From contig CAJUOB010000014.1 of assembly GCA_910587915.1 (NCBI GenBank), positions 1 to 62,050 on the forward strand: 62,050 nt of DNA, read 5' to 3'. The translations under genes were made by a program, and so were the position numbers. This stretch comes from an uncultured Muribaculaceae bacterium (lineage in GTDB: Bacteria; Bacteroidota; Bacteroidia; Bacteroidales; Muribaculaceae). Shown here piece by piece: positions 18,465-26,401 of the stretch (position 1 is the first letter of the stretch; each line of letters starts with the position of its first letter). The notes beneath the pieces were generated by a model. That model was not told where the DNA came from, ran no database searches, and was given only the letters and a program-made list of their open reading frames with translations.

Positions 18465-19163
18465 CTATACCGGGTAGCCCATCAGCCGGAGAATGAGTGG
18501 GGCGAGGAGAGTGGTGAGGAGTCCGTTGAGTGTGAGCCCGAGAGAGGAGAAGGCGCCATAGCGGTCGCTTCGCTCCATGGCGGCGGATGTGCCGACAGCG
18601 TGTGCGGCTGTTCCGATTGACAGGCCGGTTGCGATAGGGCTTTTGACGTGTCCGAGTTTCACGATTTTGAAACCGGTCATGCCGCCGAAAATACCTGTCG
18701 ACACGACTATTGCCGCCGTGAGAGCCGGAATTCCACCCACTGATTGCGATATTTCCATGGCTATAGGGGTGGTGACAGCTTTAGGAGCAAGCGACATCAC
18801 CACTTCCCTCGATGCGCCGAAGAGCTCGGCGAATACAACCACCGACACCACTCCGGCAACACATCCGGCCATTTCGGCGGTTAACAATGGCAGCATCTGT
18901 TTTTTGATAGATTCGAGTTGCTTGTAAAGTGGCACGCCAAGTGCTACGACGGCCGGTTTGAGCCACATGTCGATATATTCTCCGGCACCCTGATAGGTGT
19001 CGTAGTCAATTCCGAGACCCATCAGCAGGCAAATCATCACTGCTATGGATATGAGGATGGGGTTGAGGAGACGGAGCCCTGTGCGTCGTTGCACTATGAC
19101 GGCGCTCACATAGCTGATGAATGTGACAGCTATGAGAAAAAATTTGTTTGTAAAAAATTCCAT
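18465..19163 (-). CDS. lrgB: LrgB/CidB-family membrane protein
   Basis: 232 residues with about six membrane segments. The family signature SLAPKAVTTPIAMEIS is intact near residue 125, as is GGMTGFKIVKLGHVKSP further on. LrgB works with LrgA. In Staphylococcus the pair modulates murein hydrolase activity and export, and in other bacteria and plant plastids relatives transport pyruvate or glycolate. It begins 4 bases after lrgA stops, so the two are one operon. Proximity to nifJ is not close enough to argue for pyruvate export. Confidence 0.92.
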   Translation of the reverse strand: MEFFTNKFFLIAVTFISYVSAVIVQRRTGLRLLNPILISIAVMICLLMGLGIDYDTYQGAGEYIDMWLKPAVVALGVPLYKQLESIKKQMLPLLTAEMAGCVAGVVSVVVFAELFGASREVVMSLAPKAVTTPIAMEISQSVGGIPALTAAIVVSTGIFGGMTGFKIVKLGHVKSPIATGLSIGTAAHAVGTSAAMERSDRYGAFSSLGLTLNGLLTTLLAPLILRLMGYPV

Positions 19164-19167
19164 GGGC

Positions 19168-19548
19168 TCAATCGTTTAAAGATGTTGCACGGTTGCGTCG
19201 AAGTTTAAGCAGACGCGATCGACGAGTCCATTGGTGCACGCGTGCTGTCACCAGGATTATCACAATGGTGCTGAGCACGGCCGATGCCACGATAGGCCAC
19301 CATTGCTCGCGTAGAATGCCGAGACAGCGCATGATTCCTATACCTGCCGGGACAAAGAAAAAACCGAGATTGTGGACCAGAAAATCGGCCACACGTTCTA
19401 CCTGATATAGTTTCACAACACGGGCTTTCAGAGCGGCCGTAAGAGCGACCATGCCGATAACGCTCGATGGCAGCGGTACGCCCGTGAGCCATACTACAAA
19501 TTCCCCGAAGGCGAGGAAGGCGAATAATACGCCACATTGAATCAACAT
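19168..19548 (-). CDS. lrgA: LrgA/CidA-family holin-like protein
   Basis: 126 residues with four membrane segments. The family signature PLPSSVIGM is present near residue 26, followed by FLVHNLGFFFVPAGIGIM. A basic cytoplasmic tail (HQWTRRSRLLKLRRNRA) closes it. It is the first gene of the pair. A -7 box is 30 bases upstream. Confidence 0.9.
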   Translation of the reverse strand: MLIQCGVLFAFLAFGEFVVWLTGVPLPSSVIGMVALTAALKARVVKLYQVERVADFLVHNLGFFFVPAGIGIMRCLGILREQWWPIVASAVLSTIVIILVTARVHQWTRRSRLLKLRRNRATSLND

Positions 19549-19577
19549 AAAATTACCTATTGTACCTAATTGCGGCG

Positions 19578-19585
19578 CAAAGGTA
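19578..19585 (-). promoter_or_regulatory. -7 box of lrgAB
   Basis: TACCTTTG on the minus strand matches TAnnTTTG, 30 bases before the lrgA start. No -33 element is clear. Confidence 0.5.
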
Positions 19586-19696
19586 ATATTTTAAATTAGA
19601 TTATGGCATTATTCAGGAAAAATAAATGGGAGCAGAACATTCTTATGTAGCTGAAAAATTGGATCCGTTTGATAAATGAAGAGTTGATCAGTTGAG

Positions 19697-19783
19697 GGTG
19701 AGGGTGCCTTTGTTTATTTTGGCGCCTTTGAATTATTCCAGTGTCACTTTTTCGGGTTTCCCGAAGTCGTTGTAGTCGCGGAT
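19697..19783 (-). pseudogene. Relic of the 3' end of the GH51 gene (duplicate of 21016-21102)
   Basis: These 87 bases align without gaps to 21016-21102, inside the GH51 arabinofuranosidase gene, with 6 differences (about 93% identity). The translation matches around RDYNDFGKPEKVTLE. The codon for Gln in the intact gene (CAG) is TAA here, so it is dead. Similarity stops abruptly on both sides; the last ~15 codons of GH51 are missing. The rest of the 19549-20042 interval has no gene, only this relic and a hairpin. Confidence 0.85.
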
Positions 19784-19914
19784 ATATCCTCGTCCGCACG
19801 AAATAAGAGTGAAAGGTGAATATATTTGTTTTTACCATAGCGTGGGAGATAACACACCTGCCAAATCCTCGGTGGTGTGATTTCCTTTCACACTTCGCCT
19901 CCATTTGACCCCTA

Positions 19915-19952
19915 AAAAATATCCCGGCACGGTTTTGTGTAGGGATATTTTT
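19915..19952. terminator. Terminator-like hairpin upstream of the sugar isomerase gene
   Basis: AAAAATATCCC (19915-19925) pairs with GGGATATTTTT (19942-19952), with an inner GCAC/GTGT stem. It shares the segment AAAATATCCCGGCAC with the hairpin at 20909-20940 on the other side of the isomerase gene. Confidence 0.55.
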
Positions 19953-20042
19953 GGGGTCTGCAACTTTCGTGTGTTTTCAGGATTTGATTATAATATTTAT
20001 ATTCGCAGAGTTTTATGTGAAATTATAAAATTTGTATATGAT

Positions 20043-20873
20043 ATGAGAAAAGGATTTGGAAAACTGTTTTTGGCTGGTGTGCTTACTCTTTCGGCGTTTC
20101 AGGGAGCAGATGCTCAGCTGGTTGAAGGCCGTCGAGGCAGCGATGATGTGAAGATAGGCGTGGCCGGATATTCTTACCGCGAATTTGACCTTGAAAAAAC
20201 TTGCCAGATGCTCGAGGATATGGGCGTGAAGTATCTGTCGATCAAGGATTGGTGGCTTCCGCTCGATGCTACAAAAGAGCAGATGGACGAACTTAAAAAA
20301 GTGTGTGCCTCGCACGGCGTCGACGGCTATACACTCGGGCCGATATATATGCACTCCGAGGCTGAGGTCGACCGCGCTTTTGCCTATGCCGGGCGCTATG
20401 GGGTGCCTTTCTTCATCGGTGTACCCGACTACGAGCTGATCGACTACACCATAAAGAAAGTGAAGGATACGGGCATCAAAGTGGCTATTCATACTCACGG
20501 ACCCGACGGAGCGGCCTTCCCCGACATCTACAAAATTGTGGAGTTGGTCAAAGATCCGTCGCTGGGCGTGGGTGCCTGCCTGGACCTGGGCCACTGCGTG
20601 CGAATGGGGCAAAACGTGGCGCAAATTCTTGTGGACTATAAGGACTGGATCTACGATCTCCATATCAAGGACGAGACTGCTGCGACTCCTGCCGGACAAA
20701 CATGGGAAATGGGTCGTGGTGTCATCGACTTCGTTCCGATTGCACAGGCGCTCCGACAGAGTGGCTACAAGGGCGTGGTGAGTGTTGAATTCGAGAAGAA
20801 TGGTAGCAATCCCAATCCCGGCGTCAGCGAGAGTGTCGGCTATTTCCGAGGCATTCTCGACGCTTCCCGATAG
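20043..20873 (+). CDS. Exported sugar phosphate isomerase/epimerase-like TIM-barrel protein
   Basis: 276 residues from ATG 20043 (MRKGFGKLFLAGVLTLSAFQ, a signal peptide); the 46-codon in-frame extension upstream crosses a hairpin and has no signal character. The barrel belongs to the xylose isomerase-like AP_endonuc_2 group: GVAGYSYREF at the start, then HTHGPDGAAFPD, CLDLGHCVR, DLHIKDE, EMGRGVID and VEFEK, which carry the usual Glu/Asp/His/Glu metal ligands. Export is unusual for an isomerase of phosphorylated sugars. In Bacteroidetes, exported relatives occur near systems handling free or 3-keto sugars, so the substrate is probably unphosphorylated. It is bracketed by hairpins and by the GH51 direct repeat. 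Confidence 0.82.
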   Translation: MRKGFGKLFLAGVLTLSAFQGADAQLVEGRRGSDDVKIGVAGYSYREFDLEKTCQMLEDMGVKYLSIKDWWLPLDATKEQMDELKKVCASHGVDGYTLGPIYMHSEAEVDRAFAYAGRYGVPFFIGVPDYELIDYTIKKVKDTGIKVAIHTHGPDGAAFPDIYKIVELVKDPSLGVGACLDLGHCVRMGQNVAQILVDYKDWIYDLHIKDETAATPAGQTWEMGRGVIDFVPIAQALRQSGYKGVVSVEFEKNGSNPNPGVSESVGYFRGILDASR

Positions 20874-20908
20874 TTAAGAGGTGAGAGTTTAGGCTCGACG
20901 ACAAAATA

Positions 20909-20940
20909 AAATATCCCGGCACACGTGTGTCGGGATATTT
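20909..20940. terminator. Terminator between the isomerase gene and the GH51 operon
   Basis: AAATATCCCG (20909-20918) pairs with CGGGATATTT (20931-20940), and an inner CACAC/GTGTG extension closes it. On the minus strand it is followed by TTTATTTTG, so it serves mainly the GH51 operon. Confidence 0.75.
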
Positions 20941-20970
20941 ATCAGATAGATAAACTTTTATCTCTTACCT

Positions 20971-22512
20971 CTAATCTAATGTTAGGGTGACGATGGATTT
21001 GGCGGGGAGAGACATGGTGAGGGTGCCTTTGTTTATTTTGGCGCCTTTGAACTGCTCCAGAGTCACTTTTTCAGGTTTTCCGAAGTCGTTGTAGTCGCGG
21101 ATGTCGGCTGCGGTGAGAATCTCGGCCGACAGCACTTTCGAAGCCTTGACTTTGTCGAGGGGGATGCGGATGTCGAAGCTGTCGGATAGGTCGGTGTTGG
21201 TGAGCGATATTGTCACTTTGCCGTCTTTTTCCGATGCAGTGGCGCTAACCATGGGCACGTAGCGGTTGTCGCGAACTTTGCGCACAGGGCTGTCGATGTC
21301 GAGGGGTATGAGAGTGGCGTCCTGATGGGGTACGTACATCTTGAATACGTAGTAGGTGGGTGTTAGCACCATCTGGTCGTCTTTTGTAAGAACCATAGCC
21401 TGCAGTACATTGGCAATCTGTGCTATGTTGGTCATTTTCACGCGGTCGGTGAGGCCGTGGAAAGTGTTGAGCGACAGTGCTGCTACCATGGCGTCGCGCA
21501 TGGTGTTCTGCTGGTAGAGGTGTCCCTTGATAGTTCCGGGCTCCTCATCCCACCATGTGCCCCATTCGTCGACCATGAGTCCGACGCGTTTCTTTGGGTC
21601 GTATTTGTCCATTATTTCCATGTGACGGCGCACTACGGGCTCGATTTCGAGGCATTTGCCCAAAGTCCAGTAATAGTCTTCGTCGGTGTACTTTGTGGCA
21701 GAGCCTTTCGAGCCGGTCCAGCCGGGCACGGTGTAGTAGTGGAGCGATATGCCGTTCATGTGGTGACCGGCTTTTTTCATCATCACTTCGGTCCAGTTGT
21801 AGTCGTAGTCGCTGGCGCCGGAAGCGATTTTGTAAAGGCGGTTTTTGCCGAAGTTACGGCAGTAGGTCTGATAACGGCGGTATACGTCGGCATAGTATTC
21901 GGGGGTGAAAGAACCACCGCAGCCCCAGCTTTCATTTCCCACGCCGAGGTATTTGAGGTGCCATGGTTTTTCGCGTCCGTTGAGCTTGCGAAGCTGTGCC
22001 TGAGGGCCGTCTTCGGCGGTGATGTATTCCACCCATTCGGCAAGTTCCTCGACGGTGCCGCTGCCTACGTTTCCGCTCAGGTAGGGCTCGATGCCGAGCA
22101 GTTCGCAGAGGTTGAAGAATTCGTGGGTTCCGAAGCTATTGTCTTCGACGGTTCCGCCCCAGTTGTTGTTGACCATGCGGGGACGGTTTTCGCGAGGACC
22201 GATGCCGTCGGTCCAGTGATATTCATCGGCGAAGCATCCACCGGGCCAGCGGAGCACGGGAATGTGTAGCTCGCGGAATGCATCGAGTACATCGTTGCGG
22301 TAGCCGCTTGTGTTTGGAATAGGAGAGTCTTCGCCCACCCAAATGCCTCCGTAGATGCATGTGCCGAGGTGTTCGGCGAACTGACCGTAGATTTCCTTGT
22401 TGATCTTAGGCGCCGACTCGGATGGATTGAGTTCTACGTTGACGGTCTGGACGGCCATCGCCGATGAGAATACACCAAGGAGTGCGGCAGTTGTGAGATG
22501 TCTGAGTTTCAT
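20971..22512 (-). CDS. Alpha-L-arabinofuranosidase, GH51
   Basis: 513 residues, exported by a signal peptide (MKLRHLTTAALLGVFSSAMA). It is a retaining exo-enzyme removing terminal arabinofuranose from arabinan or arabinoxylan oligosaccharides, probably in the periplasm. The acid/base is Glu194 in GNESW and the nucleophile Glu316 in VDEWGTWW. The substrate-loop motifs GGIWVGEDS, WPGGCFADEYHW and GGSFTPEYYADVYR are typical of the shorter GH51 group. It is third in a GH43-GH51-GH51 operon, starting 9 bases after the preceding gene. A decayed copy of its 3' end is present at 19697-19783. Confidence 0.95.
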   Translation of the reverse strand: MKLRHLTTAALLGVFSSAMAVQTVNVELNPSESAPKINKEIYGQFAEHLGTCIYGGIWVGEDSPIPNTSGYRNDVLDAFRELHIPVLRWPGGCFADEYHWTDGIGPRENRPRMVNNNWGGTVEDNSFGTHEFFNLCELLGIEPYLSGNVGSGTVEELAEWVEYITAEDGPQAQLRKLNGREKPWHLKYLGVGNESWGCGGSFTPEYYADVYRRYQTYCRNFGKNRLYKIASGASDYDYNWTEVMMKKAGHHMNGISLHYYTVPGWTGSKGSATKYTDEDYYWTLGKCLEIEPVVRRHMEIMDKYDPKKRVGLMVDEWGTWWDEEPGTIKGHLYQQNTMRDAMVAALSLNTFHGLTDRVKMTNIAQIANVLQAMVLTKDDQMVLTPTYYVFKMYVPHQDATLIPLDIDSPVRKVRDNRYVPMVSATASEKDGKVTISLTNTDLSDSFDIRIPLDKVKASKVLSAEILTAADIRDYNDFGKPEKVTLEQFKGAKINKGTLTMSLPAKSIVTLTLD

Positions 22513-22521
22513 ATACTTGAA

Positions 22522-24534
22522 TTATTCGGCTTTCTTGAATTTGAATACGTAGAATGTGTTTGGTTCGAGGGAGGTGCTGTAGGTATATGTTCCTTTTGCA
22601 GTAGGTGTGATAGCCGAAGCGTCGATGGGCGAGGTTACCGGTTTGATGCGGTCGGGGTTTTCGAGGGAATTGTCGGCGTTGGGGTCGTCGGACGAGAGTA
22701 CGGTAGCGGTGCCGGATGCAATGCTGCCTTTTTTGCCAAGTCCGCGCAGTACGATGTCGAGATTCTGAGCCTCGGCGGATGTGTTGGCTACTTTGACTAT
22801 GTATTCGCCTGTGGTCTTGTCGGTGACAGCGCTTGCGAACAGACCGTTCTGGCCTTCGTTTCCGGCTGCGGGGCGACCGTCGAGTGTGGCAGGAAGCACG
22901 TTAGTGCCCTTGTTGTGAGCGTAGAGCTGCTGCACGTAGTAGCTTGCGGTGGGGAATGATTCGTTGTTGTCGAACCAGATCATGTCGGGACGCCACTGCC
23001 AGCCTTCGACATGTGCGAAGAGAGGAGCGTATGTGGCCATGTGAACGACATCGGCATTGCGTTCGAGGCCGGTCATGAATGCGGCTTCGAGGAGCGCGGC
23101 GTTGAAGTGATTCCACTTCTTGCCTTTTCCGTGGCATGCATATTCGCCTGCGAATACTTTCGGACCTTTGCGGTCGTAGTTGTCGTAGCGGTTGCCTTCG
23201 GCGAGGAACCATTTTTCGGGACGGTAGAAGTGCTCGTCGACAAGGTCGGCACCGAGTTTCTTCATTTCGGGCCAGAGATAGTCGAACTGTTCGCCTTCGG
23301 AGTCGGGCCCCGACGAACCTACAATCTTGATATCGGGATATGCTTTGCGGATTGCTTTGACGAAAGGCTCGAGGTGCTCGGGATATTCAGGACCCCACTG
23401 TTCGTTGCCGATGGCGATGAATTTGAGGTTGAAAGGAGCGGGATGGCCCATTTCGGCGCGGAGCTTGCCCCATGTTGTGTCGGTGCTGCCATTGGCGAAC
23501 TCGATGAGGTCGAGAGCGTCCTGGATATAGGGCTGCAGTTCGTTTACAGGCACATGTGCTTCGGCATCATGGTTCTGGAACTGGCACGAGAGTCCGACGC
23601 TGAGTACGGGGAGCGGTTCGGCACCGATTTCTTCGGAGAGAAGGAAGTATTCGTAGAATCCGAGACCTCCCGACTGATAGTAGTCGGGGTAGAAGCGGTG
23701 CTGGAAGGTGTAGTGCCAGCGGTTTTCATTGACGGGACGGTTCTCTACGGGACCTACGGTGTTTTTCCACTGATAGCGGGTGTCGAGGTCGGTTCCTTCG
23801 ACAATACATCCGCCGGGGAAACGGAATATGCCGGGTTTGATGTCGGCCAGTTTCTGAGCGAGGTCTACGCGCAGACCGTTTTCATGACCGTTGAATGTTT
23901 TTGCGGGGAAAAGCGATATGTGCTCGAGGTCGACGGGTGTGGTGTCGGGTTTTGTGAGGAAAATGCGGAGTTTGCCTTTTTTGCAGCTCTTGTCGGGCTT
24001 CAGGGTGACTTCGTATTTCATCCATTCCTTTGAGTCGACGGTGATTTCCTGCTTGGCATTTACCTGGGAATTATCCATCGAAGCGGGGTTCTCGAGTTCG
24101 ACGCGGATCTTTGCGGGTTTACCCTGCGGTGGGCGTGCCCACACCGAGAATCGGTATTCCTCGCCTTTGACATATGATACACCGAAGAAACCTTCGTTCT
24201 CGAGGCCGGTATGCTTGTCGTTGTGGCCGGCTGAAGCGAGACGCACGTAGTGGGGATTGCGCTCGAACGGACCGTCGTTCTGCACAGTCACATCGCCGAA
24301 GGTGACCCATGCGGCGAGATTCTGCGGAAATTCAAACGAGCGGTTCTTTATCATTTCGGCATATAGACCGCCATCGGCGGCATAGTTGATGTCTTCGAAG
24401 AACAGGCCGTACATGGTCGGCTGTATAGGTGCTCCGGGTTTGTCGGTCTGCACTGTGATGACATTGTTGGCGGCAGACAGCGATAGGGCCGAGGCCAGAC
24501 CGAGCGACAGAAGCAGTGATGGTTTATGAATCAT
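22522..24534 (-). CDS. Alpha-L-arabinofuranosidase, GH51, with CBM-like domain
   Basis: 670 residues with a signal peptide. It belongs to the larger GH51 type. Residues ~25-60 start the barrel-side strand (MYGLFFEDINYAADGG), then an inserted CBM4_9-like beta domain covers ~65-210. The catalytic part follows: acid/base Glu378 in GNEQW and nucleophile Glu464 in FAGEYACHG. C-terminal beta sandwich from ~560. The substrate is probably branched arabinan side chains, complementing the other GH51. It is second in the operon. Confidence 0.95.
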   Translation of the reverse strand: MIHKPSLLLSLGLASALSLSAANNVITVQTDKPGAPIQPTMYGLFFEDINYAADGGLYAEMIKNRSFEFPQNLAAWVTFGDVTVQNDGPFERNPHYVRLASAGHNDKHTGLENEGFFGVSYVKGEEYRFSVWARPPQGKPAKIRVELENPASMDNSQVNAKQEITVDSKEWMKYEVTLKPDKSCKKGKLRIFLTKPDTTPVDLEHISLFPAKTFNGHENGLRVDLAQKLADIKPGIFRFPGGCIVEGTDLDTRYQWKNTVGPVENRPVNENRWHYTFQHRFYPDYYQSGGLGFYEYFLLSEEIGAEPLPVLSVGLSCQFQNHDAEAHVPVNELQPYIQDALDLIEFANGSTDTTWGKLRAEMGHPAPFNLKFIAIGNEQWGPEYPEHLEPFVKAIRKAYPDIKIVGSSGPDSEGEQFDYLWPEMKKLGADLVDEHFYRPEKWFLAEGNRYDNYDRKGPKVFAGEYACHGKGKKWNHFNAALLEAAFMTGLERNADVVHMATYAPLFAHVEGWQWRPDMIWFDNNESFPTASYYVQQLYAHNKGTNVLPATLDGRPAAGNEGQNGLFASAVTDKTTGEYIVKVANTSAEAQNLDIVLRGLGKKGSIASGTATVLSSDDPNADNSLENPDRIKPVTSPIDASAITPTAKGTYTYSTSLEPNTFYVFKFKKAE

Positions 24535-24576
24535 GATATGGTTAGTTTGGTGTTTTATAGTCAGTAATTTGATTGA

Positions 24577-26064
24577 TTATTTGATGCGTTTTCCCCACAC
24601 GGAGCGGCCGTCGGCATCGAGACCGGTGAGGAGAGCGGTGTCGTGCTGGCGTTCCCAGTCGTGGCCGGCAAAAACGCGTATGTTTTCAATTTTATCGTCG
24701 CCCAAGGCCAGTGTCAAGGTCTGCGATTCATTGTCGAAGTTCCATGAGCCTTCTTTCTGGCCGATGGTTCCGTCGGGATTGAGTGCGAGCTTGGACGACA
24801 GGTTCCATTCGCCATTGAGCAGATCTCCCTCGCCCCATAGTATTTGACCGGCTTCGAGGCGTCGCTCGGCGCGGGGTTCGTGGAGACGTATTATTTCCCA
24901 TTCTCCGGCAAGGTCGTCGGGTGAGAATTGGCGGTCGGCTACTGCGGCATAACGTTCGGGCGATACCACCGGCCAGCCGTCGGGTGTGAAGAACATGCGG
25001 CGTATGTGAAGATTCATGAGCCCCGGTTCGGATGCGAGACGTCCCTGATGAGCCATGAAGAAATTTCCATCGGCATCGGCAAAAACGCCGCAGTGGGCTG
25101 TGCCGACCCATCCCGGATGGCCGTCGAAGCGGTAGGCTGCTGTGAGTATCGGGAAATTGTCGGTGGTGTCGGCCATTTGCTTACCGTGGAAGTCAATGAA
25201 AGGACCTTCGGCGTTTTTAGATCGGGCCACGCGAACGTTGTAGGTTGTCATGAGAGGGTCGTAGGATCCGAAGAGATAATAGTACCCGTTGTCGGGGTTG
25301 TAGATTATTTCCGGAGCCTCGAGGTTGTCTTTCTTATAATTGGCACGTCGGGCCACGAGATGACCCTGATCGCCCTCGGTGAGGGGAAGGCCGGTGGCGG
25401 GGTCGAGTTCAAGGCAGAAAAGACCGCCGAAGTATGAACCGTAGTGCATGAAGCGGCGTCCGTCGGCAGTGGTGATTACGGATGGGTCTATGGCATTCAT
25501 TACCGAATTTGAGTCGGTGCGCACCACAGCGCCCACGTGCTTCCAGGGGCCGAGTGGCGATGGCGCTTCTGCCAGGCCGATGAATGAAGTGCTTTTGCCA
25601 AAAGCCGAGGCGCAATAATAGAGGTGGAATTTACCGTTGCCTGCATCGACCATATAGGGAGCCCATATATTATGAGGGCCTTTTCCGCCATTGCAGGCGC
25701 GTACCCATTCGGCTGCTTCAGCCGGTATCTCTGGAAAAGCCCATCCGGCGAACTCCCAGTTCACGAGGTCGGCCGATTTACGCATCTGTACGAATCCGAG
25801 GGGCACGTTCTTTTTGCGGGCCTCCTTGCGGTTCTCGCGGAAAATGGCGTCGGTAGAATACATATAGAAAGTATCGGCTACTTTGCAGACGGCGGGGTCG
25901 TGCACATTATATGTTCCCCACGCGCGGTATTGATCCATCGAAGACACGCCGGTGTAATCGTCGGCCCATAGATTGGGTGCGGGGACAGGCTCAAAGCGTG
26001 TGTGCGAGCAAGCGGCGGCACATAACAGGAGCGATAATGAAGCAGTGTAGATTGTCTTTTTCAT
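24577..26064 (-). CDS. GH43 arabinanase-type lipoprotein (probably periplasmic)
   Basis: 495 residues. A lipobox (LLLCAAAC) puts the lipidated Cys at residue 19. The following residues (SHTRFEP) lack the acidic run used for surface export in Bacteroides, so the periplasmic face is likely. The five-bladed propeller carries Asp56 (VHDPAV), Asp193 (NAIDPS) and Glu249 (LEAPEI) as base, pKa modulator and acid. A C-terminal beta domain (DLAGEWEI to SVWGKRIK) is shared with the other GH43 here and is typical of alpha-1,5-arabinanases. First gene of the minus-strand operon, behind the operator pair at 26126-26152. Confidence 0.93.
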   Translation of the reverse strand: MKKTIYTASLSLLLCAAACSHTRFEPVPAPNLWADDYTGVSSMDQYRAWGTYNVHDPAVCKVADTFYMYSTDAIFRENRKEARKKNVPLGFVQMRKSADLVNWEFAGWAFPEIPAEAAEWVRACNGGKGPHNIWAPYMVDAGNGKFHLYYCASAFGKSTSFIGLAEAPSPLGPWKHVGAVVRTDSNSVMNAIDPSVITTADGRRFMHYGSYFGGLFCLELDPATGLPLTEGDQGHLVARRANYKKDNLEAPEIIYNPDNGYYYLFGSYDPLMTTYNVRVARSKNAEGPFIDFHGKQMADTTDNFPILTAAYRFDGHPGWVGTAHCGVFADADGNFFMAHQGRLASEPGLMNLHIRRMFFTPDGWPVVSPERYAAVADRQFSPDDLAGEWEIIRLHEPRAERRLEAGQILWGEGDLLNGEWNLSSKLALNPDGTIGQKEGSWNFDNESQTLTLALGDDKIENIRVFAGHDWERQHDTALLTGLDADGRSVWGKRIK

Positions 26065-26096
26065 GTAGAATTAGGGTACAGAAGGCATTTTGGGTG

Positions 26097-26152
26097 TAAA
26101 ATTAGCAATTTTGCGGACACGGGATGGTGGACGAATAGGTATTTTTTGTGGA
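26097..26152 (-). promoter_or_regulatory. Candidate HTCS operator pair and -7 box of the GH43-GH51-GH51 operon
   Basis: On the minus strand are TCCACA (26152-26147) and TCCACC (26131-26126), 21 bases apart, then exactly 21 intervening bases to TAATTTTA (26104-26097), a one-mismatch -7 box. The same layout stands in front of the SusC operon at 30584-30640, with the same 21 bases from the proximal site to the -7 box. Confidence 0.65.
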
Positions 26153-26155
26153 TAA

Positions 26156-26173
26156 ATGACCATCATTGGTCAT
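26156..26173. promoter_or_regulatory. Perfect dyad between the divergent PUL promoters
   Basis: ATGACCA TCAT TGGTCAT: 7-bp arms around a 4-base spacer. It sits next to the operator pair and upstream of the HTCS gene promoter, a likely site for another dimeric regulator. No RNA role is suggested because it lies upstream of both predicted transcripts. Confidence 0.5.
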
Positions 26174-26221
26174 GAAAAAAATATTTATGTCCTCATAGTC
26201 TAATAATTAGTTCAAAAATAT

Positions 26222-26249
26222 TTTGGAAATAAAAAATATGTTATCTTTG
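26222..26249 (+). promoter_or_regulatory. Promoter of the HTCS gene
   Basis: TTTG 26222-26225 and TATCTTTG 26242-26249 (20 bases apart). The leader to ATG 26402 is about 145 bases. Confidence 0.6.
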
Positions 26250-26401
26250 CCCGCATCAATGCCATGATAACATGCTCCGGCACCCCTTGCCAGACTTACG
26301 ATACACCGCAAATATAATATATTCTCTCCCTAATTTCCACATCCTACTACCGTTCGATTTTGAAACCGACACACCATTTCCTGCAAATCCTATCCCGGCT
26401 G

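Noticed and set aside
19596..19904. A 102-codon minus-strand frame upstream of lrgA
   Set aside because: It crosses the GH51 relic out of its frame and shows no family features.
19905..20042. Long N-terminal extension of the sugar isomerase
   Set aside because: It runs through the hairpin at 19915-19952 and lacks a signal; ATG 20043 gives one.
26360..26401. TTG start for the HTCS
   Set aside because: The ATG at 26402 gives a proper signal peptide; the TTG adds residues with no signal character.
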